From Mycobacterium sp. KBS0706 (GTDB taxonomy: Bacteria; Pseudomonadota; Alphaproteobacteria; DSM-16000; Inquilinaceae), in contig NZ_VCCH02000018.1 of assembly GCF_005938675.2 (NCBI RefSeq), positions 46,653 to 110,652 on the forward strand: DNA of 64,000 bases, read 5' to 3'. Positions 54,924-63,863 of the stretch are shown here, piece by piece (positions within the stretch are counted from its first letter, which is position 1; the number at the start of each line of letters is the position of its first letter). The notes beneath the pieces are model-generated. The model worked only from the letters and a program-made list of their open reading frames with translations, ran no database searches and was not told the DNA's origin. Both the position numbers and the translations under genes were made by a program.

Positions 54924-56920
54924 CCGGCGCCGCGCCGGTCCGGAGGGTGGGGTGGCGGAGCCTCCTGCTGCTCGCATCGCTCCTGCCCTTCGCCGCGGCC
55001 GCATGGGCGGAAGCGCCGCGGCCGACCGTCATCGTCGTCGATGCCTCCGGCAGCATGAGCGCCGCAATCGGTGGCGTCCCGCGGCTCGACGCGGCGCGCG
55101 GCGTGCTGGGCGAGATGCTGGCGCACTGGCCCGCGGCCGCGCCGGTCGGCCTCCTCGCCTATGGCCATCGCCGCAGCAGCGACTGCAGCGACATCGAGGT
55201 ACTGTCGCCGATCGGCCCGCCCGACACGGCGGCGCTGGGCCGGCGGCTCGCCACGCTGCGCGCCCGCGGCAAGACCCCGCTCGCCGCCTCGCTGCAGCAG
55301 GCCGCCGGCATGCTGCAGGCCGCCGGTGGCGGCGGCACCATCATCCTGGTGACCGACGGGATCGAGACCTGTCACCCCGACCCTTGCGGCGTGGCCGCCG
55401 CCCTGCGGGCCGCCGATGCGGCCCTGTCGATCCGCGTCATCGGCTTCGCCGTCGAGGCGAAGGACGAGCAGCAGCTGTCCTGCATCGCCTCGGCCGGCGG
55501 TGGTGACTATCGCACCGCGGCCGATGCCGACAGCCTGCTGGCCACCCTCGACACCGCCGCGCGCGCGGCGACCGCCCCCGCGCCGGAGCCCGTGCCGCCC
55601 CAGGCCGAGTCGGCACCCGCGCCCGTCGAGGCGCCCGAGCCGGTGAAGACGGCGCGGGTCGGCATCGTCGCCGTCATTCCGGGCGAAGGCCCGGTTTCCG
55701 ATATCGCGCTCGACTGGCGCGTCACCGGCGGCGAGGGCCCCGAGCCCGTCCGCTACGAGGGCCGGACCAGCCTGGTCGAGCTGACGGTGCCGGCGGGCCG
55801 CTACGCCATCGCGGCCGCGGTCGGCAATGTCGAAGCGCATCGCGATGTCGAGCTTGCCGGCGATGCGGCCCGGATCGAGGTGCCGTTGGCGGCGGGGCGC
55901 CTCAAGGCGCAGGCGGTGCCGTACAAGGGCGCCGAGCCGATCGCCGAGGGGCTGCGCTGGACCCTGGCGCCGCTGGACGGCCAGGCGGCGGTCGAGGTGC
56001 CGGCGGTGGCACGGCCGGCGCTGCTGCTGGCGGCCGGGCGCTACCGCCTCGGGGTGGAGCATCAGGGGCGGCGGTCGGATCAGGAGGTAACAGTGGCCGC
56101 CGGTCATCCGCTCGATCTCGCGCTCAGCCTGCGGTTGGGCGAGCTGAAGCTGTCGGCCGCGCTGGCGGAAGACGGCGAGCCGCTGACGGATTGGCGCGGC
56201 CTGGCCTGGCGCGCCCTGGCGCCGGACGGCACCGCTGCGGCCGAGGCGGTCCAGGAGGCGGCGCCGCTTTTCGTCCTGCCCTCCGGCCGCTACCGGGTCG
56301 AGCTCGCCGTTGCCGGCACCACCGTCTTTCGGGACGTCGAGATCGAGGAAGGCGCGCAGCGGGAGGCGCGCATCGTGGTTCCGACCGGCAGCCGGATTCT
56401 GACCGCCGCCCTCGGCCCGGGCATCGATCCCTTCAGCGACTGGCGCGACACCAGCTGGACCGTCACGGCGGTGGACACCATCGGCATCGCCCCGGGAACG
56501 GCGCTGATGCAGGACCAGCCCGTCGCCAACCCGACCGTGCCGCTGCTGCCCGGCCGCTGGCACATCGCGGTGAAGAGCGGGGTGGCGACAGCCGAGCGGG
56601 ACCTGGTGGTCGCGCCGGACACCGAGGAGACGGTGCGGCTCGACCTTCTGGCCGGGCGTCTCGGCGTGTCGGCGCTGCCGGAGGAGGGCGCGGCTCCGCC
56701 GGCAAATATCGTCTTCGAGTTCCATCCCGTCGCCGCCGATGGAAGCCTCGGCCCCGCAGCGTTCTCCGGCGGCAGCAGCCAATCCCTGGAAACCATCCTG
56801 CCGGCCGGTCGCTGGCATGTTGCCGCGGTGGCCGACGACGATCGACGCGCCGAGGCGATGGTCGACCTTGCCGCCGGGGACGAGAAGCTGCTCGAGATGA
56901 CCTTGGCCGAAGGAAAGTAG
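54920..56920 (+). CDS. Exported von Willebrand factor A protein with repeated beta-sandwich domains
   Basis: 666 aa. Signal peptide to about 30, then a vWA domain (36-215) with an intact MIDAS: VVDASGSM (Asp41, Ser43, Ser45), RGKTPLAA (Thr119), LVTDGIETC (Asp146). Four Cys (SSDCSD, ETCHPDPC, SCIASAG) suggest periplasmic disulfides. A Pro/Ala/Glu linker is followed by about five similar 75-85-residue beta modules each ending in a LPAGRYR/GRWHIAV-type strand. vWA domains bind a partner through the metal, here perhaps the other two exported proteins. Confidence 0.85.
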   Translation: MTGAAPVRRVGWRSLLLLASLLPFAAAAWAEAPRPTVIVVDASGSMSAAIGGVPRLDAARGVLGEMLAHWPAAAPVGLLAYGHRRSSDCSDIEVLSPIGPPDTAALGRRLATLRARGKTPLAASLQQAAGMLQAAGGGGTIILVTDGIETCHPDPCGVAAALRAADAALSIRVIGFAVEAKDEQQLSCIASAGGGDYRTAADADSLLATLDTAARAATAPAPEPVPPQAESAPAPVEAPEPVKTARVGIVAVIPGEGPVSDIALDWRVTGGEGPEPVRYEGRTSLVELTVPAGRYAIAAAVGNVEAHRDVELAGDAARIEVPLAAGRLKAQAVPYKGAEPIAEGLRWTLAPLDGQAAVEVPAVARPALLLAAGRYRLGVEHQGRRSDQEVTVAAGHPLDLALSLRLGELKLSAALAEDGEPLTDWRGLAWRALAPDGTAAAEAVQEAAPLFVLPSGRYRVELAVAGTTVFRDVEIEEGAQREARIVVPTGSRILTAALGPGIDPFSDWRDTSWTVTAVDTIGIAPGTALMQDQPVANPTVPLLPGRWHIAVKSGVATAERDLVVAPDTEETVRLDLLAGRLGVSALPEEGAAPPANIVFEFHPVAADGSLGPAAFSGGSSQSLETILPAGRWHVAAVADDDRRAEAMVDLAAGDEKLLEMTLAEGK

Positions 56921-57004
56921 CGAGGTCCCGTCTGGGTTGCAGCCGGATGTTCCATGCCGGCCGTGGTCATGAGCTGGACGCCGGCGCCGATGCGGCCACC
57001 ACAT

Positions 57005-57031
57005 CGGAGCGGGGGATCGAGCCCCGCTCCG
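57005..57031. terminator. Convergent hairpin between the vWA cassette and the sugar ABC operon
   Basis: Perfect 10-bp stem CGGAGCGGGG (57005-57014) with CCCCGCTCCG (57022-57031), 7-base loop, midway between the two converging stops. No U tract on either side. Confidence 0.5.
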
Positions 57032-57075
57032 ACGCAGACAGATCGCCCTCCTATGGTCCTCAAACCTCGGCGACG

Positions 57076-58182
57076 TCAGAAGTCGAATTTGTCGATGTTC
57101 TCCTTGGTGAAGACGAAGGGCGCTCCGAGCAGGATCTCGCTGCCGTTGACGACGGTGAGATCGCCCAGCTTGCCCGCCTTCACCGAGGTCGCGCCGGGCT
57201 TGAGCGTGCCGTCGGCCACGGCCCGCAGCACGTACATGGCGGCGTAGCCCAGGTCGACGGGGTTCCACAGCACCACCGACTTGACGCAGTCCTTCGCCAC
57301 ATAGGGCTTCATGGCGTTGGGCGTGGCCAGGCCGACCACGGCGATCGAGCCGCATTTGCCGGCCTGGGTGACGGCCTCGGCCGAGGCCGGCGTCGCCACG
57401 CTGGTCATACCGACGATGCCCTTGAGCTCGTCGCCATGCTTGTTGATCAGCGTCGTCGCCTGGTTGAAGGACAGGATGTTGTCTTCCTGGGCCTCGACCG
57501 TCTCCAGCCACTTCAGCTTCGGGTGGCACTTCTCGGCATAGGCCGCCATCTCGGCGATCCAGCGCGCCTGGTTCGGCGTGGTGAAGGTCGAGGTGACGAT
57601 GGCGAAGGAGCCGTCCTCACCGATCTCCTTCGCCAGGTTGTCGATCAGCGATTTGGCGATGCCGTTGAACTCCGCCTGGTTGACGAACCACTGGCGGGCG
57701 TCCGGCGTCGAATTGGCGTCGTAGCCGACGACGTTGATGCCCTTCGACAGGGCCTTCTTCAGCACCGGCGCGATCGCGACCGGGTCGTTGGCGGCGAACA
57801 GGATGCCGTCGACGCCGCTGGTGATGGTGTTGTCGATGAAGGTGATCTGCTCGTCGATATTGGCCTTGGTCGGGCCGTCGGTCTTGGCGCTGACGTTGCC
57901 GAGCTCCTTCGCCGCGTCGGCGATGCCCTTCGAGGTCGCGTTGAAATAGCCGATGCCGATCAGCTTCGGAATGTCGACCACAGTGATCTTCTTGCCGGCG
58001 CGGTCCGGCGCGCCGGTCGGGACCCCGCCGTCATAGGGCTTCGCCGCGGCCGCGGCGGCCGTCGCATCGCAGGCCAGCGGGCTGGTCGGCAGGTCGTCCC
58101 CGCCGGTCCAGGCCGATTCCGCCCGCGCCGCACCGGCGGCAAGCAGCACGCCGAATGCAAGGGCCCAAGTCGTCCGCCTCAT
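57076..58182 (-). CDS. Sugar or AI-2 ABC transporter substrate-binding protein (LsrB/RhaS-like)
   Basis: 368 aa. Signal peptide to RAESA (about residue 22), then periplasmic-binding type 1 fold: KLIGIGYFNATSKGIADAA, FAANDPVAIAPVLKKALSKG, VVGYDANSTPDARQWFVNQ, IVGMTSVATPASAEAV. The DANS and WFVNQ strings recall LsrB and rhamnose-binding RhaS. Last gene of the four-gene operon ATPase-permease-permease-binding protein, the order of lsrACDB. Confidence 0.86.
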   Translation of the reverse strand: MRRTTWALAFGVLLAAGAARAESAWTGGDDLPTSPLACDATAAAAAAKPYDGGVPTGAPDRAGKKITVVDIPKLIGIGYFNATSKGIADAAKELGNVSAKTDGPTKANIDEQITFIDNTITSGVDGILFAANDPVAIAPVLKKALSKGINVVGYDANSTPDARQWFVNQAEFNGIAKSLIDNLAKEIGEDGSFAIVTSTFTTPNQARWIAEMAAYAEKCHPKLKWLETVEAQEDNILSFNQATTLINKHGDELKGIVGMTSVATPASAEAVTQAGKCGSIAVVGLATPNAMKPYVAKDCVKSVVLWNPVDLGYAAMYVLRAVADGTLKPGATSVKAGKLGDLTVVNGSEILLGAPFVFTKENIDKFDF

Positions 58183-58236
58183 GTCATCTCCTCCACTGTT
58201 GGCGGGCCGGACTCCGGCGAGGCCCGCATTTCTTGG

Positions 58237-59181
58237 TCAGCCGTCGCCGTCGCGGCGGAACAGGTTGCCGATGAGAATGGCGAGGATCAGCACCACGCCG
58301 ATCACGACGATGGTGCCGTCGCCCTTCACCCCGGCCAGGGACAGGCCGTTCTTGATGGCCTGCATCAGGATAAGGCCGAGCACCGTGCCGATGACCGTGC
58401 CGCGTCCGCCGAAGATGCTGGTGCCGCCGAGGACGACGGCGGTGATGACGTCGAGCTCCAGCCCCGTGCCCATGTCCGAGCGCGTGGTCGACACCCGCGA
58501 CACGAAGACCACGGCGGCGAGCCCGGCCATCAGGCCCGAGCCGGTGTAGATCAGGAGCTTGGTGCGGTCGACGCCGATGCCCGAGAAGCGGGCGGCGGTC
58601 TCGTTGGCGCCGACCGAATAGGTCGAGCGGCCGAAGGTGGTAAGGCCGAGGATCACGGCGGCGGCCACCGTGACGGCCAGCAGGATCCAGAGCTGCGAGG
58701 GGACGCCGAGCGCCTCGCCCTGGCCGAGGCCGAAGAACCAGTCCGGATAGCCGCGCACCGAGCGCGCCTGGCTGATGCCCTCGGCCAGGCCGCGATAGAG
58801 GGCGAGGGTGGCCAGGGTGGCGATCAGCGGCGGCACCCGGAAGCGGGTGATGATCAGGCCGTTGACCAGCCCCGCCACGGCGCCGACCACCAGCGCCAGG
58901 GCCATCGCCGCGGGCAGCGGCAGGCCGAGGGTCTTCCAGAACACGCCGAGCAGGATGGCGCAGAGTCCGAGGATCGAACCGACCGACAGGTCGATGCCGC
59001 CGGTGACGATGACGAAGGTCATGGCCAGCGCGACAAGCCCGACCTCGGCCATCAGCCGGCCCTGGTTCAGCAGGTTATCGAGGGTGAAGAAGCGGTCCGA
59101 CTGGGTGGCCAGAAGGGCGAGGGCGATGGCGACGAGGATGGCGAGGATCGTCTCGTGCCGGAGGAGGAAACGCAGCGACAC
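58237..59181 (-). CDS. Sugar ABC transporter permease (LsrD/RbsC type)
   Basis: 314 aa, about nine membrane segments. Motif FGRSTYSVGANETAARFSGI is the cytosolic coupling loop of the RbsC family. GTG start at 59181, 12 bases after the preceding permease stop. Confidence 0.88.
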   Translation of the reverse strand: MSLRFLLRHETILAILVAIALALLATQSDRFFTLDNLLNQGRLMAEVGLVALAMTFVIVTGGIDLSVGSILGLCAILLGVFWKTLGLPLPAAMALALVVGAVAGLVNGLIITRFRVPPLIATLATLALYRGLAEGISQARSVRGYPDWFFGLGQGEALGVPSQLWILLAVTVAAAVILGLTTFGRSTYSVGANETAARFSGIGVDRTKLLIYTGSGLMAGLAAVVFVSRVSTTRSDMGTGLELDVITAVVLGGTSIFGGRGTVIGTVLGLILMQAIKNGLSLAGVKGDGTIVVIGVVLILAILIGNLFRRDGDG

Positions 59182-59193
59182 CGGCGCCCCTCC

Positions 59194-60183
59194 TCAGATC
59201 GCGACGCGCCGGCGCCGCACCATGTCGGCGAGCACCGTGACGAGGATGAGGAGGCCGAGCACGGCGCGGAGCCAGTAGGCCGACACGTTGAGGAAGATCA
59301 GCGCCGAGCCGATGGTCGCGAACAGGAGGGCGGCAAGAGTCGAGCCGATCACCGTGCCCATGCCGCCCAGGATCGACACCCCGCCGATGACCGATGCGGT
59401 GATGACCGTGAGCTCGAGATTGGGCGGCACGGTCGACTGGATGACCTGGAGCTGGGTCGCGAACAGCACGGCGGTGATGCCGGCGAAGACGCCGTGAATG
59501 GCGAAGACGGCGACGGTCGTTGTCTCGATCCGGATGCCGGTCGCCCGCGCCGCCTCGGCATTGCCGCCGATGGCATAGATCGACCGGCCGAAGGCCGAAT
59601 AGCGCATCCAGAAGGCGGTGAGGAGCGTCAGCACGACCATGAAGTAGATCGGCAACGGCAGGCCGAAGAGGCGCTTCTGGGCGATCAGGTAGTCGGCCGG
59701 CAGGTTGGTGATCCAGGCGCCGTCGGTGACGCTGATCAGGCCGCCCTTGAGGATCGACAGCATGCCGAGCGTCACCACGATCGACGGGATGCGGGCGTAG
59801 GCGACGAGGCCGCCGACGAAGGCGTTGACCACCACGCCGGCGAGGATCGGCGCGGTCCAGGCGACCCAGACCGGATAGCCGCCGACCGCGAGCGTGCCGG
59901 AGAGTGTCGCGAGCACGCCGATCAGCGAGCCGACCGACACGTCGATATGACCCGAGATGATCACCAGGGACATGCCGAGCGCGGCCACCGCGATATAGGC
60001 GTTGCTCGAGAAGATGCTGGTCAGGTTGGTGTCGCTGAGGAAGCGCGGGTTGACCGCGCCGACCACGACGAAGAGTGCGACCAGGGCGCCCAGGATGACC
60101 AGTTCCTGGCCATAGGCTCCGAGGAAGCGACCGAGCCGTCCGCTCCGGGCCGATGAGCGGGCCGCGGCCGTGATCGTGGTCAT
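59194..60183 (-). CDS. Sugar ABC transporter permease (LsrC/RbsC type)
   Basis: 329 aa, about ten membrane segments, with VIISGHIDVSVGSLIG and FGRSIYAIGGNAEAARATGI typical of RbsC/LsrC. ATGA overlap with the ATPase gene upstream. Confidence 0.88.
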   Translation of the reverse strand: MTTITAAARSSARSGRLGRFLGAYGQELVILGALVALFVVVGAVNPRFLSDTNLTSIFSSNAYIAVAALGMSLVIISGHIDVSVGSLIGVLATLSGTLAVGGYPVWVAWTAPILAGVVVNAFVGGLVAYARIPSIVVTLGMLSILKGGLISVTDGAWITNLPADYLIAQKRLFGLPLPIYFMVVLTLLTAFWMRYSAFGRSIYAIGGNAEAARATGIRIETTTVAVFAIHGVFAGITAVLFATQLQVIQSTVPPNLELTVITASVIGGVSILGGMGTVIGSTLAALLFATIGSALIFLNVSAYWLRAVLGLLILVTVLADMVRRRRVAI

Positions 60184-61706
60184 CAGGCCGCCTCCGCCGG
60201 GTCGCCGGATCGCGTCATGGCGGCGCCGACCGCATCGGGCGTCGCCTCCGCCCGGTCGAAGGTGGCGGCGATGCGCCCGCCGCTCATGACCAGGACACGG
60301 TCGCTCATGCCCAGCACCTCGGGGAGCTCACTCGAGATCAGCAGGATGGCGAGGCCCTGGGCGGCGAGCCCGCTGATCAGGGCATGCACCTCGGCCTTGG
60401 CGCCCACATCGATGCCGCGCGTCGGCTCGTCGAGGATCAGGATGCGCGGCTCGGTGGCCAGCCATTTCGCCAGCACCACCTTCTGCTGGTTGCCACCGGA
60501 AAGCTGGCGGACCGCCTGCTCCGGCCCGCGGGTGCGGATGCCGAAGCGCTTGATGGCGTCGCGGGCGAGGGCGCTTTCGCGCCGCAGGTCCACGATCGAG
60601 GCCTTGGCGATGCGGCCGAGAACGGCCAGCGACACGTTCTCGCGCACCGTCTGCGGCCGGATCAGGCCCTGCAGTCCCCGGTCCTCCGGCACATAGGCGA
60701 TGCCCAGGTCGCGTGCCTGGCCCGGCCCGCCGATCGCCACCGGCTTCCCGTCGAGCAGGATCTCCCCCGCCGTGGCCGGGGTGATGCCGAAGACGGTGAG
60801 CGCCAGTTCGGTGCGGCCCGAGCCGACCAGCCCTGCGATGCCCAGGATCTCGCCGGCATGCAGCGACAGCGAGATGTCCTGCACCGTTGTGTTGTACGAG
60901 ACGTTGCGCAGCTCGAGCACGGTCGGCCCGATCGCCGCCTCGCCCTTGGGAAACAGCTGTTCGATCGAGCGGCCGACCATCATCGACACCAGCGTCTTCT
61001 CGTCGACCTCGCCGATCGGCCGGGTGCCGATCAGGGCCCCGTCCCGCAGCACGGTGACCCGGTCGGCGAGGGCGAAGATCTCCGCCATGCGGTGGCTGAC
61101 ATAGACGATGCCGACGCCCTGGCCGCGCAACCGGCGCACCACGTCCATCAGCCGCTTGACGTCGGCGTCCGCCAGCGCCGCCGTCGGCTCGTCCATGATG
61201 ACGAGGCGGGCGTTCCAGGACAGCGCCTTGGCGATCTCGACCCGCTGGCGGTTGGCGACGGAAAGGCTGCCCACCCGGACATCGACGTCGAGGTCGTGGC
61301 TGTCGAGCGAATCGAGCAGCTCGCGCGCTCTGATCCGCATCGTCTCCCAGTCGAGCCCACCCCAGGACCGGCGCGGCGCATGGCCGAGGAAGATGTTCTC
61401 GGCCACCGTGAGCTCGGGGAACAGCAGCAACTCCTGGTAGACCGTGGCGATACCGGCCTGCTGCGCTTCGCGCGGCGAGGAGAAGCTCGCCGGCCTGCCG
61501 TCGACGCGCAACTCCCCGGTGTCCGGCCGGTGCACGCCGGCGAGGATCTTGATCAGCGTCGACTTGCCGGCGCCGTTCTCGCCGAGAAGGGCGTGCACCT
61601 CCCCGGGGCGCACGTCGAAGCCGATATCCCGGAGCACCGTCAGCCCGGCGAAGGATTTGGAGATGCCCGCCAGCTCGACGACCGGGGGCTTGGCGCGCTC
61701 ATCCAT
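60183..61706 (-). CDS. Sugar ABC transporter ATP-binding protein (RbsA/LsrA type)
   Basis: 507 aa, two fused ABC domains. First: Walker [26 protein letters not shown]. Second: degenerate Walker [12 protein letters not shown], signature [17 protein letters not shown] and [14 protein letters not shown], as is normal for this class. First gene of the operon. The region upstream holds repeat TTGTCT motifs and a TCTGAT-G-ATCAGA palindrome. Confidence 0.92.
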   Translation of the reverse strand: MDERAKPPVVELAGISKSFAGLTVLRDIGFDVRPGEVHALLGENGAGKSTLIKILAGVHRPDTGELRVDGRPASFSSPREAQQAGIATVYQELLLFPELTVAENIFLGHAPRRSWGGLDWETMRIRARELLDSLDSHDLDVDVRVGSLSVANRQRVEIAKALSWNARLVIMDEPTAALADADVKRLMDVVRRLRGQGVGIVYVSHRMAEIFALADRVTVLRDGALIGTRPIGEVDEKTLVSMMVGRSIEQLFPKGEAAIGPTVLELRNVSYNTTVQDISLSLHAGEILGIAGLVGSGRTELALTVFGITPATAGEILLDGKPVAIGGPGQARDLGIAYVPEDRGLQGLIRPQTVRENVSLAVLGRIAKASIVDLRRESALARDAIKRFGIRTRGPEQAVRQLSGGNQQKVVLAKWLATEPRILILDEPTRGIDVGAKAEVHALISGLAAQGLAILLISSELPEVLGMSDRVLVMSGGRIAATFDRAEATPDAVGAAMTRSGDPAEAA

Positions 61707-61806
61707 GGTCGGCGCCCTTTATCCTCATCGCCATGGGTGGCGTTTCCCGTCCCTGTCGATCCGCTTCTGAAAACCGCCGGTGTGCTGGAGCGCGACGCGC
61801 GGCAAG

Positions 61807-61833
61807 TTGTCTCCTAATTGTCTGATGATCAGA
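61807..61833. promoter_or_regulatory. Candidate operator for the sugar ABC operon
   Basis: TTGTCT repeated at 61807-61812 and 61818-61823 and a perfect 6-1-6 palindrome TCTGAT-G-ATCAGA at 61821-61833, 115 bases before the ATPase start. Looks like a GntR-type site. It touches the edge of the decayed integrase region. Confidence 0.45.
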
Positions 61834-61944
61834 TCACGAAAGCGGCCTTATTGCCACCACCTCCGGAGGCCGCTCCTTCAAGGAATTTGGAACCCGATCG
61901 GTCACCTGGGAACACGACCGGAACACCGGTCGGGACCATGCCGG

Positions 61945-62316
61945 GACTTCCCGGTTCACCGTCCCTGGGGAGACCGGCGCCTTCTTGTTGCGGGCCCTGT
62001 CCACGCGGCGCTCCCCTACGATCCTCGCGACCAGATCGTCGTCGATCTCGGACAGCAGCCTTCCCGGTTCGACGCGCTTCACCAGCCGCGCGAGCCACCG
62101 GTCGACGTCGTCGCCGGACGCCTGGTGCTGAGCGATCTCCTGATAGAACCGCTCCGCCGCTTCGTTCATGGTCATCGGCCGGCGCCGGATCGCGCCGATC
62201 GCCGCCTCTATGCGCTTTGCAGCTTCGACCTGCTGTGCCGCTGCTCGGTTCTTCGTGCCCGTGCTGCCATGAAATCGTAGGCCCCGAACGACGAAGTCGT
62301 AGTGATAGTTCCTGCC
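61945..62316 (-). pseudogene. N-terminal fragment of a phage-type tyrosine integrase
   Basis: About 124 codons. NYHYDFVVRGLRFHGSTGTK, AAQQVEAAKRIEA, PMTMNEAAERFYQEIAQHQ and VDRWLARLVKRV match the SAM-like N-terminal domain of alphaproteobacterial integrases. The start codon is missing, and after TVNREV the frame runs into unrelated sequence to a stop at 61834. The catalytic domain (Arg, His, Tyr) is absent, so it cannot recombine. Confidence 0.75.
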
Positions 62317-62353
62317 GATCGGCGCGGCCGACGCCCAGCGCCGTGGCGCCAGC

Positions 62354-62871
62354 TCTGATCCCGTCCTCGACCTCTTCCACGAATGGCGGGCTCTCCATGC
62401 AGAACTGGATGCCTGGCAGGACGACTGGCAGAAGAAGGAGGGCGTCATGCTTCGCACCGTCGGCATGCCGCGCGTTCTCGTACCGGTGCCGGGCAAAATC
62501 GAACCAGTCTCGGCCTGTGAACCCGCCGAGATCGACGAGTTGCTCGAGGATCTGCCTGGAACGGAGGAGCTCCGCCCGAGTTCGAAGCGCACCGTCGCCG
62601 CTGGGAGATGGCGGCAAGTGCGATCGGTCTCGGTCAGGTGGAGGAGCGTGTCGACCTCGCTTGGGATCGCTGGGACGCCCTTACCGAGACCATCTGGCAA
62701 ACGCGCGCGGGCAGCTTGGCCGGTGCCGCCGCGAAACTCGCCATGGTTCTCTCCGCCGGTCAGTCCCGATTCGACGATGACGAGTTCCCCTGGCCACCCT
62801 TGCGCTCCGTCCTCGCGGATCTCCAGCGCATCGGAAAACTGCCCGACAGTGTGGTGTCGACCTCACGATAA
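62354..62871 (+). pseudogene. Frameshifted gene of mobile-element origin
   Basis: The first half reads SDPVLDLFHEWRALHAEL and so on through LLEDLPGTEELR; the frame is then lost near 62574-62578 and resumes one base off as EFEAHRRRWEMAASAIG to the stop at 62871 (DDDEFPWPPLRSVLADL). One deleted base explains it; a sequencing error is possible. No start codon is available at the 5' end because the reading frame has stops at about 62297-62307. Similar small proteins accompany integrases in relatives. Confidence 0.6.
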
Positions 62872-62886
62872 ATGATCCGCGTGATC

Positions 62887-62982
62887 GTCGCTGTTGTACG
62901 CGACAGAGGCGGCTCGGGCGTGAATAAACTGTAAGAGCTTCTGAAAGTCCTGGACTCGCTGAGTGGCTGCGACAACAGTCGC
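62887..62982. promoter_or_regulatory. Inverted repeats upstream of mucR
   Basis: GTCGC/GCGAC arms at 62887-62891 and 62900-62904, and a perfect GCGAC-AACA-GTCGC at 62969-62982. Both contain ACAACAG on opposite strands, 80 bases apart. They could be autoregulatory sites, because MucR/Ros proteins repress their own promoters. Confidence 0.4.
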
Positions 62983-63007
62983 TCGTTGATTCTCAAGGAG
63001 AACAGAA

Positions 63008-63499
63008 ATGGCGGAGGAGACTTCCCTCGGGCTGCAGCAGGGAGCGGCGGACAAGACGCGAAAGCTGACCGTGCAGATCGTTGCTGCGCATGTGGCTCAC
63101 AATAATGTTGCGACAAACGACCTGCCGGCACTGATCGATCAGGTCTACAGCGCCCTCAGCGGCCTCGGGAAACCTGTCGAGCCGATGCAGGAGCGGCCGC
63201 AGCCGGCCGTGCCGATCAAGAAGTCGATCACGCCCGACTACATCGTCTGCCTCGAGGACGGCAGGAAGCTGAAGATGCTCAAGCGGCATCTGAAGACCGC
63301 CTACAACCTCACGCCGGACGAGTACCGGGAGCGTTGGGGACTGCCCGCCGACTACCCGATGGTCGCGCCGAACTACGCCAACCAGCGCAGCGCATTGGCG
63401 AAGACGATCGGGCTCGGGACGCGTCGTCTGGTACAAGCCGCCGCGCCGGCCCCGCAGCCGACTGCCCCGCAGACCCGCCGCAGCCGCAAGGCTAGCTGA
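63008..63499 (+). CDS. mucR: Ros/MucR-family transcriptional regulator
   Basis: 163 aa. The C-terminal zinc-finger-like domain reads ITPDYIVCLEDG, KLKMLKRHLKTAYNLTPDEY, RERWGLPADYPMVAPNYA and SALAKTIGLG, all characteristic. Ligand positions are Cys81, Asp84, His94 and Ala98: the second His of the classical Cys-x2-Asp-x9-His-x3-His set is replaced, as in some rhizobial homologues. The first 70 residues supply the oligomerisation part. AAGGAG precedes ATG 63008. These proteins bind AT-rich DNA and control exopolysaccharide, motility and cell cycle genes. Confidence 0.9.
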   Translation: MAEETSLGLQQGAADKTRKLTVQIVAAHVAHNNVATNDLPALIDQVYSALSGLGKPVEPMQERPQPAVPIKKSITPDYIVCLEDGRKLKMLKRHLKTAYNLTPDEYRERWGLPADYPMVAPNYANQRSALAKTIGLGTRRLVQAAAPAPQPTAPQTRRSRKAS

Positions 63500-63863
63500 G
63501 AGTCTAGATCCGGCGCTCGCGGGCATGACCACGAGCGCCGGTGCCGAGAGACACCGCTCCGGAGGTCGCGATTATCACCTCCGCCGGCCCATGATTGGCG
63601 TGTCCTGACCCGCGCGGTGCTTCCGGTTTGTCCCCATTCCTGACATTCAGCGGCCTGCCGGGCTTCTCAGAAGCGGACATGCCTCACCACCAAGGCGGCT
63701 CCAATACCGGACCTCAGGCGGGGCCCGGCATCTTCTCTTAGGGCGCTGGATCAATGAAGTGCTTCAACTTGGCGCGCTACATCCCGAACGCAAGGTTCTT
63801 CGAGCAAAAACAGGCGCATACGCTAGCAAACCTATGCAGCTAAGGGCACGCAACATCATGGCG
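63500..63863. other. Low-coding stretch after mucR
   Basis: No gene recognised. A hairpin is at 63510-63541 and the composition from about 63640 is visibly lower in GC than the rest of the window. I found no tRNA or repeat in it. Confidence 0.5.
63510..63541 (+). terminator. Hairpin after mucR
   Basis: Perfect 10-bp stem, 63510-63519 with 63532-63541, loop of 12 bases, 10 bases beyond the mucR stop codon. There is no T tract, so it may end transcripts weakly or protect the 3' end. Confidence 0.45.

Noticed and set aside
54746..57529. Long minus-strand open frame (over 900 codons)
   Set aside because: Antisense to the vWA gene and crossing into the binding-protein gene in a wrong frame; no domain pattern.
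56191..60156. Very long open frame (over 1300 codons) on the plus strand
   Set aside because: It lies antisense to the sugar ABC transporter genes and in another frame of the vWA gene. The composition is His/Arg/Asp/Gly-rich low complexity, typical of GC-skewed shadow frames.
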